Assembly (NCBI RefSeq): GCF_035961655.1
Contig: NZ_CP108393.1
Location: 5,041,001 to 5,105,000, forward strand
DNA length: 64,000 nt
Direction: 5' to 3'
Source: Streptomyces sp. NBC_01317
Lineage (GTDB): Bacteria > Actinomycetota > Actinomycetes > Streptomycetales > Streptomycetaceae
Part shown: piece by piece, positions 8,789 through 17,734 of the stretch
Layout: each line of letters opens with the position of its first letter
Numbering within the stretch: position 1 is the stretch's first letter
Position numbers and translations under genes: made by a program
The notes under the pieces: model-generated
What the model was told of the DNA's origin: nothing
Database searches by the model: none
The model's input: only the letters and a program-made list of their open reading frames with translations

Positions 8789-9342
8789 GCCTTGCGCTCG
8801 CGGACGTCCACCAGGGTGCCGCCGGCGTGGGCCACCAGGGACGCGGGGTCCATCGGGAAGACGGTGTGCGGGGTGCCCGCCGCCGCCCACACCAGGGCGT
8901 GGTCGAGCAGGCCCCGGTCGGCGAGGACGGTTGTCTTCGTACGGTGGCCGAAGGGCGGGATGCCGCCGATGGCGTACCCGGTGGTCTCCCGTACCCGATC
9001 GGCGTTCGCCCGGGTGACGGCCACGGCGCCCAACTCCTGCCGTACCCGCTCCAGATCGACCCGGGAGGCGCCGTCCATCAGCACCAGGACCGGGACCCCG
9101 TCGGCCTCGAAGACCAGGGACTTCACGATCTCGTCCAGCGCGCAGCCGACCGCCGCCGCGGCTTCGGCGGCGGTGCGGGTGGCGTCGGGGAAGCGGCGGA
9201 TCTCCCCGGCCAGGTGGCCGAGGCCCAGCTCGCGCAGGGCCTCGGCGAAGCGGGGGTGAGCGGCGGAGGCGGGTGCCGCGGTGGTGGGTGCCGCGGTGTG
9301 AGGTGCCATGGCGCCGGGTGCCGTGGTGTCGGGTTCGTTCAT
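8785..9342 (-). CDS. YbaK/EbsC-family aminoacyl-tRNA deacylase
   Basis: Member of the YbaK/ProX editing-domain family that hydrolyses mischarged aminoacyl-tRNA, classically Cys-tRNA(Pro). The conserved stretch DEIVKSLVFEADG-VLVLMDGASRVD is followed by ANADRVRETTGYAIGGIPPFGH, in which GGIPPFGH forms part of the pocket. The N-terminus is an Ala/Pro/Thr-rich tail of about 28 residues. I took the ATG at 9342; a GTG three codons earlier is equally possible, and neither has a clear ribosome site. It is the first gene of an operon with the EamA transporter. Confidence 0.85.
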   Translation of the reverse strand: MNEPDTTAPGAMAPHTAAPTTAAPASAAHPRFAEALRELGLGHLAGEIRRFPDATRTAAEAAAAVGCALDEIVKSLVFEADGVPVLVLMDGASRVDLERVRQELGAVAVTRANADRVRETTGYAIGGIPPFGHRTKTTVLADRGLLDHALVWAAAGTPHTVFPMDPASLVAHAGGTLVDVRERKA

Positions 9343-9414
9343 GGCTGGCACGCTAGTCGGCGGGGTACGGGCTCCGCGAACCGCTTTCGCGCCCGCGACC
9401 GGCGTGCTGCCGGC

Positions 9415-11058
9415 TCACCCTGCCCCCAGCACCGCCGCCACCACCGGCCCCGCCGCGTCCGCCCCGTGTCCGCCGGACTGGACCACCGCCGCGGCCGACA
9501 GGTCGTCCTGGTAGCCGGTGAACCAGCTGTTGGAGTCGGCCTGGTTGTCGACCTCGGCGGAGCCGGTCTTCGCGCCCTTGTCACCGCCGAGCCCCGACAT
9601 CGCCTGCGTCGCCGTGCCGTACGAACTCGTCGCGGTCAGCCGCATCAGGTACCGCAGGTTCTGCGACACGGCGGACGGCAGCGAGCGCCGCGCGTAGGCG
9701 ATCTGCCGGTCGTCCAGCGTCTTGGACACGATGACCGGCTGCCGGAAGGTGCCGTTCTTCGCGGTGGCCGTGATCGACGCCAGGTTGAGCACATTCATCT
9801 GCACCGTGCCCTGCCCGATGTACTGCGCCGCCGCCTCGCCGCCCGCCGCGGCCGGCACGCTGCCGTCGAACGACGTCACGCCCGTCTGCCAGTTGAGCCC
9901 GATCCCGAAGACCTCCTGGGCCTCCTTGCTCAGCGCCGCGTCGTCGTGGGTGTCGTCGATGAAGTGGATGAAGCCGGTGTTGCACGAGCGGGCGAAGCTC
10001 TGCGCGAAGGTGCCGCCCGGGATCGAGAACCCCTCAAGATTGGTGAACGTACGCCCCTGGTACAGCACATCGGGGGAGCAGTCCGCCGCTCCGTCCGGGG
10101 AGACGAGGCCCTTCTCCATCAGCATCGCGGCCGTCAGGATCTTGAGCGTGGAGCCGGGCGCCTGCTTGCCGAGCATCGCCGCGTTCCAGCCGTCGCTCCG
10201 GTTGTTGGCGACCGCGATGATCTCGCCCGTACTCGGCTTCACGGCCGCGACCGACGCCTCGCTGAACTTCTTCACCGCCGTCTCCGCCGCCGCCTGGACG
10301 GTCGCGTCCAGCGTCGTCCGCAGCTTGCCCGTCCTGCCCTTCGCCAGCGTGAGCAGCGTCCGGTTGGGCGTGGTGGCGTCGTCGCTGCTCAGCGACAGCT
10401 CGATGCCGGGCGTGCCGCCCGCGTCCTCGCCGTACTTCTTGCGCAGCTCGTCCAGGATGCTCGCGAGCGACGGGTACTTCTCCGCCGTCAGCGCCGTCCC
10501 GTTGCGGTCGACCGCCTCGATCGGCGGGACGGACGCCTCACCCGTGACCAGCGACGTGGTCGCGGTCAGCTGGGGGTGGATCACGCTCGGCGCCCAGTCG
10601 ACGAGCGGCTTGCCGGTGGTCAGGCCGCGCACCACCGTCAGCTCGGAGCTGTACGACCAGGGCTTGCTCTTGCCGTCGAACGTGACCGTGGCCTTGACGG
10701 TGTACGGCACCTTCGCGCCGACCGGGGTCCCGGGGGTGATGACGGCGGAGGCGACGTGCGCCGTGTCCCGGTAGTCGGTGAGCACCGACTGGGCCTCGGC
10801 GGCGTTGTTGGTCAACTGCGCGGCGGCGGCCGGGTCCTTGCCGCTCGCCCACGCGGCGAGGAAGCCCTTGGCCGCCGTGTCGATCTCCTCGGCGCTCAGC
10901 GGTCCGGTCTTGACCTCCTCGGACTGCGAGGTGGTGGTCGTGCCGTCCGTCCCGCTGTCGCCGAGCCCGTTGTAGACGTTGACCGCCCCGTACCCCACCC
11001 CACCGACAACCACGGCGAACACCCCGCCGACGATGGCCACTTTCGCTCCGCTGCGCAT
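9415..11058 (-). CDS. Class B penicillin-binding protein (transpeptidase)
   Basis: A 547-residue cell-wall DD-transpeptidase anchored by one N-terminal helix (VAIVGGVFAVVVGGVGYGAV). Residues about 45-165 match the NTF2-like MecA_N domain and the remainder is the transpeptidase. The catalytic triad motifs are intact: S303-T-L-K306, S358-C-N360 and K497-T-G. This architecture resembles low-affinity PBP2a-type proteins, and streptomycetes carry several such paralogues. An odd palindrome and a 22-bp-phased repeat sit upstream. Downstream on the same strand is the YbaK gene, about 70 bases away. A role in septal or sporulation wall synthesis is possible but unproven. Confidence 0.9.
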   Translation of the reverse strand: MRSGAKVAIVGGVFAVVVGGVGYGAVNVYNGLGDSGTDGTTTTSQSEEVKTGPLSAEEIDTAAKGFLAAWASGKDPAAAAQLTNNAAEAQSVLTDYRDTAHVASAVITPGTPVGAKVPYTVKATVTFDGKSKPWSYSSELTVVRGLTTGKPLVDWAPSVIHPQLTATTSLVTGEASVPPIEAVDRNGTALTAEKYPSLASILDELRKKYGEDAGGTPGIELSLSSDDATTPNRTLLTLAKGRTGKLRTTLDATVQAAAETAVKKFSEASVAAVKPSTGEIIAVANNRSDGWNAAMLGKQAPGSTLKILTAAMLMEKGLVSPDGAADCSPDVLYQGRTFTNLEGFSIPGGTFAQSFARSCNTGFIHFIDDTHDDAALSKEAQEVFGIGLNWQTGVTSFDGSVPAAAGGEAAAQYIGQGTVQMNVLNLASITATAKNGTFRQPVIVSKTLDDRQIAYARRSLPSAVSQNLRYLMRLTATSSYGTATQAMSGLGGDKGAKTGSAEVDNQADSNSWFTGYQDDLSAAAVVQSGGHGADAAGPVVAAVLGAG

Positions 11059-11080
11059 CCTGCTGTCCCCTCCCCCGGGC

Positions 11081-11103
11081 CTCCTTTGAACATGTTCAAG
11101 GAG
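11081..11103. promoter_or_regulatory. Palindrome in the leader of the PBP gene
   Basis: TTGAACATGTTCAA (11086-11099) is a perfect 14-bp palindrome, and flanking CTCC/GGAG extend it imperfectly to 23 bp. It lies 23-45 bases upstream of the PBP start codon. Its leftward strand contains AAAGGAGG, a full Shine-Dalgarno, but too far from the ATG to serve it. It could be a repressor site or an RNA hairpin that hides this element. Confidence 0.5.
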
Positions 11104-11169
11104 GCAGTCGGGGGAACTCTACGGGACAGGTGTGACAGATCGGCCGGGTGTTATCGGACTGCGACGATG

Positions 11170-11210
11170 ACATTCGGGCGGCGTACGGTCGACATTCGGG
11201 CGGTGTACGG
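11170..11210. repeat. Two 19-bp direct repeats at 22-bp spacing upstream of the PBP gene
   Basis: ACATTCGGGCGGCGTACGG at 11170-11188 recurs at 11192-11210 with one change (C to T). The start-to-start distance of 22 bp places both copies on the same DNA face, as expected for tandem protein sites. They lie 110-150 bp upstream of the PBP gene. Confidence 0.6.
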
Positions 11211-11253
11211 ATGACGTACGGGTGCCCCGTACCCCCGGCGTCGACGGTCCCAC

Positions 11254-12663
11254 CTACGCGGGCGCCATCCGCAGATCCAGTTTGAGCAGGGCGTTCTCGA
11301 CCAGCTCCGGCATCGCCGGATGGATCCAGTACTGACCGCGCGCCATCGTGCGCGCGTCGAGGCCGAAGTGCATGGCCTGGATGACCGGCTGGATCAGGGT
11401 GGGCGCCTCGGGGCCGATGAGGTGGGCGCCGAGGAGCAGGCCGGTGATCGGGTCGGCGAGGAGTTTGACGAAGCCGGTGGTGTCCTCCATCGCCCAGCCG
11501 TACGCGATGTCCGCGTACGCGTGTGTCGCGCTGACGTACTCGATCCCGGCCGCGCGCGCCTGGTCCTCGGTCAGGCCGACCGAGGCGATCTTCGGCGCGG
11601 AGAACACGGCGTGCGGCACGTACCGGTGGTCGGACTCGATGGGGGCGCCCGGGTTCAGCAGGTTGTGCTGCACGACCCGCGCCTCGTGGTTGGCGACGTG
11701 CTTGAGCTGGTACGGGGAGCTGATGTCGCCCAGCGCCCAGACGCCCTCCACGGACGTGGCCTGGGTGCTGTCGGCGTACACCCGCCCGTCGTCGGTGAGC
11801 TTGAGCCCGCCCGCGGCGGCGTCGATCAGGTCGGTGTTGGGGACGCGGCCGGTGGCGACGAGGAGTTCCTCGGCCTCGATGGTCTCGGGCCCCTCGGGCC
11901 CGTCCACGTACACCCGTACAAGACTCCCCTCCCGCTCCACACGCGACGCGGTCCGGTCCATGCGCAGATCCCAGCGCTGCCCGGCAAGGTCGGTGAAGCG
12001 GCGGGCGATGTCGGTGTCCTCGTGGCGCAGCAGCAGGTCCGAGCGCCCGATGACGGTGATCTCGACGCCGAGGGCGGAGAAGACGTGCGCCAGCTCGACG
12101 CCCACGAACCCCGTGCCCATGATGATCATGCGCGGGGGCAGTTCGTCCAGGCGCATCACGGTGTCGCTGGTGAGGTAACCGGAGGTGTCGATCCCCGGCA
12201 GCGCGGGGACGGCGGGCCGGCTCCCGGCGGCGACGACGACCCGGTCGGCGGTGACGGCCTCGGGACCGGCGGCGGTCTCGACCACCAACTCCCGTACGCC
12301 GGTGAAGCGGGCGGTCCCCTTGAGGAGCGTGACGTTGGGGCTGCCCTCGGCGCGATAGCGCTCACCACCGGCCGCGATGGGGTCGATCCGGCCGAAGATC
12401 CGGTCCCGGATCTCGCCCCACCGCACGCCGCGCAGCTCCAGATCCACCCCGAGCCGTGCCGAACCGGCGGGCGTACGGGCGGTGTCGGCGGCGTGCACGA
12501 ACATCTTCGTCGGAATGCACCCGACGTTCAGACACGTCCCTCCGTACACGGAGTCGGGCCCGATGCCCTTCTCCACGATCGCCACGTCCCACTCGGCGAA
12601 CCGCTCGTCCACGATCGAGTTACCGGAACCGGAACCGATGATGACGAGGTCGTAATGGCGCAT
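11254..12663 (-). CDS. mtr: Mycothione reductase
   Basis: A 469-residue FAD-dependent disulfide reductase that keeps mycothiol reduced with NADPH in Actinobacteria. It opens with MRHYDLVIIGSGSGNSIVDE (FAD-binding), followed by the redox-active GGTCLNVGCIPTK. The NAD(P) site is MGTGFVGVELAHVFSALG, and the C-terminal dimer domain ends with YWIHPAMPELVENALLKL, containing the catalytic His-Pro and Glu. Wording such as FAEWDVAIVEKG and GCIPTKMFVHAAD separates it from lipoamide dehydrogenase. The ATG at 12663 is the family start; upstream in-frame codons would add a Gly/Arg tail. Confidence 0.93.
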   Translation of the reverse strand: MRHYDLVIIGSGSGNSIVDERFAEWDVAIVEKGIGPDSVYGGTCLNVGCIPTKMFVHAADTARTPAGSARLGVDLELRGVRWGEIRDRIFGRIDPIAAGGERYRAEGSPNVTLLKGTARFTGVRELVVETAAGPEAVTADRVVVAAGSRPAVPALPGIDTSGYLTSDTVMRLDELPPRMIIMGTGFVGVELAHVFSALGVEITVIGRSDLLLRHEDTDIARRFTDLAGQRWDLRMDRTASRVEREGSLVRVYVDGPEGPETIEAEELLVATGRVPNTDLIDAAAGGLKLTDDGRVYADSTQATSVEGVWALGDISSPYQLKHVANHEARVVQHNLLNPGAPIESDHRYVPHAVFSAPKIASVGLTEDQARAAGIEYVSATHAYADIAYGWAMEDTTGFVKLLADPITGLLLGAHLIGPEAPTLIQPVIQAMHFGLDARTMARGQYWIHPAMPELVENALLKLDLRMAPA

Positions 12664-12810
12664 CCGCTGATCCGTCCTTGCTGTTCGTAACACTGCTACA
12701 GACTTTCCGAAGTCTCTCCCGCCCCCAGGCCGGGCACCACCCCCTCGGCCCCCCGGCCCCCCGTACCACGCCCGTACCACCCCCGGACCACCGACAAGGA
12801 GCACCAGGCC

Positions 12811-13710
12811 GTGATGAACGTCGAGATCTCCCCGCGCTTACGCGAGGCAGCCACCGAACTGGGGGCGGGGGTCCCCTACGCCCTGAAGGTCCTGGCCGGC
12901 CGGCTGGCAGAGGAGCCGGAGCTGGGCCGGCCCATGGGTCCGCCGGGCGTCCTCACCGTGATGGTGGACGGTGACCTGTTCGAGGAATGCCCTACCTTGG
13001 CGGTCGACTACCTCCGGGGGCCGGACAGGATCGAGATACGCCACGCGACCGCGACCCACGGCGCCGGTCCGGCCGCACGCGCCCGGCCCCGGGACCAGCC
13101 GGAGGACCCGGCGGCGGAAGCGCTCACCGTACGAGAGGTCAAGGACGCCTGGCAGCGCGTGACCCACTGGCTCCGGCGCCACGCCCCCGCCTCCCACGCG
13201 GCCCTCCGCCCCGGCGCCGACCCTACGACCCTCACCGCCCTGGAACACCACCTCGGCACCCCGATACCCCCCGCGCTGCGTGCCCTGTGGTCCCTGACGG
13301 CGGGCGACGACGGGGTAGGCGGCCGGGGATGCCTGCCGGGCAACCGGGCCCTGATGACCTTGGACGCCGTGGCCGAGTCGTACCGGCACCGCATGGACAC
13401 CACCCGGGCCCATCGCCCGGAATACGACCGGTTCACCGCGTGGAGGGCCACCTGGATTCCGGTGGTCTCCCTGTCCCCGGCCGACAGCACGTCGGGCCTG
13501 TACCTGGACACCGAGACCGGCTTCCTGGGCGGCTGGTCCCGCTACGACGAACCCCCGGCCGACGAACTCGACACCCTGGTCACGTACTTGGAAGAGGCGG
13601 CCGACATGCTCCAGGCCCCGGCCCTGGCGACGAGGGACAGGCCGGGCCTGAGGGACGGGGCGCTGGTGTGGGGCGGGGAGGAGGACGACTGGCACCCCTT
13701 GACGGATTGA
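12811..13710 (+). CDS. SMI1/KNR4 (SUKH)-family protein
   Basis: A 299-residue protein in two parts. Residues about 1-110 hold a region of unknown family followed by an Arg/Pro-rich linker. Residues about 110-280 read as a SUKH fold: LTALEHHLGTPIPPALRALWSLTAGDDGV, then WIPVVSLSPADSTSGLYLDTETGFLGGWSRYDE and LDTLVTYLEEAADML. SUKH proteins are often immunity proteins for nucleic-acid-targeting toxins, but no toxin gene is adjacent here. AAGGAG lies about ten bases before GTG-ATG, so either codon may start it. Confidence 0.75.
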   Translation: MMNVEISPRLREAATELGAGVPYALKVLAGRLAEEPELGRPMGPPGVLTVMVDGDLFEECPTLAVDYLRGPDRIEIRHATATHGAGPAARARPRDQPEDPAAEALTVREVKDAWQRVTHWLRRHAPASHAALRPGADPTTLTALEHHLGTPIPPALRALWSLTAGDDGVGGRGCLPGNRALMTLDAVAESYRHRMDTTRAHRPEYDRFTAWRATWIPVVSLSPADSTSGLYLDTETGFLGGWSRYDEPPADELDTLVTYLEEAADMLQAPALATRDRPGLRDGALVWGGEEDDWHPLTD

Positions 13711-13719
13711 CGCCCCACA

Positions 13720-14148
13720 AGACAAGAGGGGCGGCCGCTCACGCACCGGCCGCTCACGCACCGGCCCCTTCGCCGCCCGGCGCTCGGACATCTCCGCCAT
13801 GACGGCGGACGTTCCGGCGCAGACGACGGCGCCCAGGGCGAAACCCACGACGACCGGGTTGACGTAACCGGGAATGGCGTCGGCGGCGAAGCTTCCGCCG
13901 TCCGTCGTCTCGCAGGTGAAGCGGAGGGTACGTAGTCGATGACTCGCGACGCGCGCTCCCACTGCCCCGGCGTCCGGCAGGGCAAGAGCGGCGAGGAGCC
14001 GGCGCCCTCGTCCTCCGCGCCCGCCCGAGCCCGCCGAAGCCGTACCCGGCAAACCCGAAGGCGGTGACCAGACCGGCCGGATGAGCAGCAGAAGCACCAT
14101 CCGCAGAGTGCACCAGCCCACCCCCACGCGGAATGTGACGGACCACAC
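13720..14148 (-). pseudogene. Possible decayed gene for a small membrane protein
   Basis: This 518-base interval between the SUKH and HIT genes has no intact gene. On the minus strand, one frame reads GYVNPVVVGFALGAVVCAG-TSAVMAEMSERRAAK, a convincing helix with a charged tail. Another frame upstream reads AGLVTAFGFAGYGFGGLGRARR, also helix-like. The two halves are out of frame, as if a frameshift broke one gene, and the 3' frame runs on through the SUKH gene without a natural stop. Alternatively the interval is non-coding. I do not recognise a family. Confidence 0.3.
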
Positions 14149-14215
14149 AATTCCGGCAACAGGCCTGTCACACTCCCCGCGCCCGCCGTGGCCCGTGTCC
14201 GGGGCGAGACGGTCC

Positions 14216-14221
14216 TACGAT
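14216..14221 (+). promoter_or_regulatory. Probable -10 element of a leaderless HIT transcript
   Basis: TACGAT ends seven bases before the ATG of the HIT gene, leaving no room for a leader or ribosome site. Transcription would start at or next to the A of the ATG. Confidence 0.5.
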
Positions 14222-14228
14222 CCTGATC

Positions 14229-14681
14229 ATGACGACTCCCGCCTGCTACGCGTGCGCCCAGGAATCGCGGTTCGACGAACTCCCCGCACGGGAGCGCGTC
14301 GCCTTCGACCAGCACTGGCGGGTGGCCCACGCGTTCAACACCGCGTTGCCCGGCTGGCTGGTGCTGCTGCCCCGCCGCCATGTCACCGCTGTCCACGACC
14401 TCACCGACACCGAGGCCGCGTCACTGGGCACCTGGCAGGTCAAGCTCTCCCGGGCCCTGCGCGCCGCGACCGGATGCGCCAAGACCTACGTCGTCCAGTT
14501 CGCCGAAGCCGAAGGCTTCGCCCACGTGCACTTCCACATCGTGCCGCGCCCGGCGGACCTGCCCCCTGAGCACCGTGGACCAGGCGTTTTCGGAATGCTC
14601 CAACTCCCGAAGGAGCAACAGGTGACGCCCGACCGGGCAGACCACCTTGCCCACTCGCTCCGCCCCCACCTCGACACCTGA
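14229..14681 (+). CDS. HIT-family hydrolase
   Basis: A 150-residue histidine-triad protein that hydrolyses or transfers nucleoside phosphoramidates or dinucleotides. The triad HVHFHIVPR is at about residues 99-107, preceded by the usual GWLVLLPRRHVTAVHDLTDTEA block. The N-terminal CYACAQE keeps a CxxC that binds zinc in some relatives. Length is normal. It stands alone between a decayed region and the leftward mannosyltransferase. Confidence 0.9.
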   Translation: MTTPACYACAQESRFDELPARERVAFDQHWRVAHAFNTALPGWLVLLPRRHVTAVHDLTDTEAASLGTWQVKLSRALRAATGCAKTYVVQFAEAEGFAHVHFHIVPRPADLPPEHRGPGVFGMLQLPKEQQVTPDRADHLAHSLRPHLDT

Positions 14682-14766
14682 GCCCGAACCGCACGGCTCC
14701 GGCAGCGGCCGGCCGGAATCACGTTCGCCCCCGGCGCGCGGTGTGCGGGGACGTGCGCGGGGACAG

Positions 14767-16494
14767 CTACACCCACGTGTCGAACCACATCCGGTTCCGC
14801 CACGAGTCCACCGGGATCGACGTCCCCGTGTACAGCGGCCAGAAGTAGATGAAGTTCCAGACGATCAGCAGGACCAGCACGCCCGCGCCCACCGCGCCGA
14901 TCGTGCGGCGGCGTTCGTCCGAGCCCGGTGGGCCCGCCATCGCGCCGATCATCATCGCGACCGCCAGGCACAGGAACGGGACGAAGATGACCGCGTAGAA
15001 GAGGAAGATCGTGCGTTCCTGGTAGTGGAACCACGGCAGCCAGCCCGCCGCCACCGCGCACGCGATCGCGCCCGCCCGCCAGTCGCGGCGGAAGATCCAC
15101 CGCCACAGCAGGAAGAGCAGGGCGAACGCCGCCGTCCACCACAGCAGCGGCGTCCCCAGCGCCAGGACCTCGCGGGCGCACTTGCCCGTCGTCGTCGCCG
15201 GGCAGCCGTCCGTGCCGGCCGTCGGGGACTCGTAGAAGTACGAGACGGGCCGGCCCAGGACGATCCAGCTCCACGGGTTCGACTGGTACGTGTGGCCCGA
15301 GGTCAGGTTCGTGTGGAACTGGAAGACCTCGTACTCGTAGTGCCACAGGCTCCGGAGCGGGTCCGGCAGCCACGTGAAGTGCCCGCCCTTGCCCTCGCCC
15401 TTGGTCGCCCAGTCCCGGAAGTAGCCGTCGTCCGTGACGAACCAGCCCGTCCACGACGCCAGATACGTCGCCACCGCCACCGGCACCGTCGACACGAAGG
15501 CGGGCAGGATGTCCCGCAGGATCACAGCCCGGTACGGACGTACGGCACCGGCCGTGCGGCGCGCGCCCACGTCCCACAGGACCGTCATGATCGCGAAGGC
15601 GACCAGGACGTACAGACCGCTCCACTTCGTCCCGATCGCCAGCCCGATCATCACCCCGGCCGCGAGCCGCCAGGGCCGCCAGCCCAGCCGGAGGTTCTCC
15701 GCGATCCTGACGTCCGGGCGCAGGACACCCTCCGCGTCCTCGGGCAGCGCGGCGGCCAGCTTGCGCCGGGCCCAGTCGCGGTCGATCAGCAGGCATCCGA
15801 ACGCGGCCAGTACGAAGAACATCAGGATCAGGTCGAGCAGTGCCGTACGGCTCATGACGAAGTGCAGGCCGTCGACGGTCAGCAGCGCCCCCGCCAGGCA
15901 CCCCAGGAACGTCGAACGGAACAGCCGCCGCCCGATCCGGCAGAGCAGCAGCACCGACAGCGTGCCGAGCACCGCCACCATGAAACGCCAGCCGAACGGG
16001 TTGAGGCCGAACATCTCCTCCCCGAGCCCGATGACCCACTTGCCCACCGGCGGATGCACGACATAGCCGGGATCCGACGGCACCGTCACGGAGGACGGGT
16101 CGGCCAGGATCAGCTTGTCGACGTCCTTGACCTTCCAGTTGCCCTCGTACCCCTGGTGCATGAGGGCCCAGGCGTCCTTGGCGTAGTACGTCTCGTCGAA
16201 TATCACCGCCTTGGGTGACCCCAGGTGCCAGAACCGCAGCAGCCCCGCCACCAGCGTGATCAGCAGCGGCCCGCCCCACGCCGACCAGCGCGTCAGCCGC
16301 GCCGCCAGGACGGGCGGGCACGCGAGCACGGCCCACAGCCGCTCGGAGGGCTCGGTGTACGGCGGCACCAGCCGCTCGCGCAGCCCGATCACCGGCCGGG
16401 GAACATGGCCGAATCGGCGCAGCCGCTGGGGCCATGAGGGCGGCTTGTCGCCGGCGTCGGGCCCGTGGAGGGCTTCTGGCGCAGTACTGGTCAC
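14767..16494 (-). CDS. pmt: Protein O-mannosyltransferase (dolichyl/polyprenyl-phosphate-mannose, PMT family)
   Basis: A 575-residue multi-span membrane enzyme that transfers mannose from polyprenyl-phosphate-mannose to secreted proteins. The conserved acidic motif FDETYYAKDAW lies in the first outer loop after the helix LLITLVAGLLRFWHL. HPPVGKWVIGLGEEMFGLNPFGWR and FVMSRTALLDLILMFF follow, as in the actinobacterial PMT (M. tuberculosis Rv1002c type). I took the GTG at 16494. It is divergent from rsmI, the same pairing seen in mycobacteria. In streptomycetes Pmt also creates the phage phiC31 receptor. Confidence 0.92.
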   Translation of the reverse strand: MTSTAPEALHGPDAGDKPPSWPQRLRRFGHVPRPVIGLRERLVPPYTEPSERLWAVLACPPVLAARLTRWSAWGGPLLITLVAGLLRFWHLGSPKAVIFDETYYAKDAWALMHQGYEGNWKVKDVDKLILADPSSVTVPSDPGYVVHPPVGKWVIGLGEEMFGLNPFGWRFMVAVLGTLSVLLLCRIGRRLFRSTFLGCLAGALLTVDGLHFVMSRTALLDLILMFFVLAAFGCLLIDRDWARRKLAAALPEDAEGVLRPDVRIAENLRLGWRPWRLAAGVMIGLAIGTKWSGLYVLVAFAIMTVLWDVGARRTAGAVRPYRAVILRDILPAFVSTVPVAVATYLASWTGWFVTDDGYFRDWATKGEGKGGHFTWLPDPLRSLWHYEYEVFQFHTNLTSGHTYQSNPWSWIVLGRPVSYFYESPTAGTDGCPATTTGKCAREVLALGTPLLWWTAAFALLFLLWRWIFRRDWRAGAIACAVAAGWLPWFHYQERTIFLFYAVIFVPFLCLAVAMMIGAMAGPPGSDERRRTIGAVGAGVLVLLIVWNFIYFWPLYTGTSIPVDSWRNRMWFDTWV

Positions 16495-16556
16495 CGCGCC
16501 ATCGTAGGGAACGCCGCTGTGAGTGGTGCGCGTCGCGCCCTGCGAGGATGACGGAT

Positions 16557-17606
16557 GTGAACGGAACGCAGGCAACGCCGGGACCGAACGAGCCGCATGA
16601 AGCGTACGAATCTCATCCATTGAGTGCGTCGCACGAAGATCACGAAGATGACGACGGGGTGGGAGAGGGATTGGGAGACGGGCCGGGCGAGAGCGACGAC
16701 GACCTCCCCCTGGAACCCGGCGCCTACGCCACCCGCCCCACCGGCGGCGTCCTCGTCCTCGCCGGCACCCCGATCGGCGATTTCGGCGACGCCCCGCCCC
16801 GGCTCACCGCCGAGCTGGAGACCGCCGATGTCATCGCCGCCGAGGACACCCGCCGGCTGCGCCGCCTCACCCAGGCGCTCGGCGTGCAGCCCCGTGGCCG
16901 GATCGTGTCCTACTTCGAGGCCAACGAGTCGGCCAGGACCCCGGATCTGGTCGACGCCCTGTCCGGTGGCGCGCGGGTGCTGCTCGTCACGGACGCGGGC
17001 ATGCCGTCCGTCTCCGACCCCGGCTACCGGCTGGTGGCCGCCGCGGTCGAGCGCGACATCCGGGTCACCGCCGTACCAGGACCATCCGCCGTCCTGACCG
17101 CGCTCGCCCTCTCCGGCCTGCCCGTCGACCGCTTCTGCTTCGAGGGGTTCCTGCCCCGTAAGGCGGGCGAACGCCTCACCCGGCTCCGGGAAGCCGCCGG
17201 CGAGCGCCGCACCCTCGTCTACTTCGAGGCCCCGCACCGGCTGGACGACAGCCTCGCCGCGATGGCGGAGGTCTTCGGCGCCGACCGCAGGGCCGCCGTG
17301 TGCCGCGAGCTGACCAAGACGTACGAGGAGATCAGGCGCGGCGGTCTCGGCGAACTGGCCGCCTGGGCGGCGGAGGGGGTACGGGGCGAGATCACCGTCG
17401 TCGTCGAGGGCGCGTCGGCGCCGGGGGCCGGGGACCTGGCCCCGGAGGAGCTGGTGCGCAGGGTGCTGGTGAGGGAGGAGGCGGGCGAGCGGCGCAAGGA
17501 GGCGATCGCCGCCGTGGCCACCGAGGCGGGGCTGCCCAAGCGCGAGGTGTTCGACGCCGTGGTCGCGGCGAAGAACGCCGCTCGGGAAGGTAAAGGACGA
17601 TCGTGA
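16557..17606 (+). CDS. rsmI: 16S rRNA (cytidine1402-2'-O)-methyltransferase RsmI
   Basis: SAM-dependent methyltransferase of the tetrapyrrole-methylase fold acting on C1402 of 16S rRNA. Visible motifs: VLVLAGTPIGDFGDAPPRL, AAEDTRRLRRL, VSYFEANE, LVTDAGMPSVSDPGYRLV, VPGPSAVLTALALSGLP and YFEAPHRL. I used the GTG at 16557 with GAGG upstream; the ATG at 16548 is an alternative. Either leaves an unusual acidic, His-rich tail of about 60 residues (HEDHEDDDGVGEG) before the fold, much longer than in most RsmI. It is divergent from pmt. A TAGGGA at 16508 may be part of its promoter. Confidence 0.92.
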   Translation: MNGTQATPGPNEPHEAYESHPLSASHEDHEDDDGVGEGLGDGPGESDDDLPLEPGAYATRPTGGVLVLAGTPIGDFGDAPPRLTAELETADVIAAEDTRRLRRLTQALGVQPRGRIVSYFEANESARTPDLVDALSGGARVLLVTDAGMPSVSDPGYRLVAAAVERDIRVTAVPGPSAVLTALALSGLPVDRFCFEGFLPRKAGERLTRLREAAGERRTLVYFEAPHRLDDSLAAMAEVFGADRRAAVCRELTKTYEEIRRGGLGELAAWAAEGVRGEITVVVEGASAPGAGDLAPEELVRRVLVREEAGERRKEAIAAVATEAGLPKREVFDAVVAAKNAAREGKGRS

Positions 17607-17734
17607 ATTGCAAAGCGCGGACCGGGTGCCGGGCCATTTGGGCATGAGTAGGCCAAGACCGCTCCATTAATCGACAGGGCCTGGTGCGCTCCCGCCGTAA
17701 TAGGCGTCCACTGGAGAAGTGGAGAGGAGCTGGC

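Noticed and set aside
11086-11099. LexA/SOS box at the PBP promoter
   Set aside because: The actinobacterial box needs GAAC and GTTC separated by four bases; here only two separate them.
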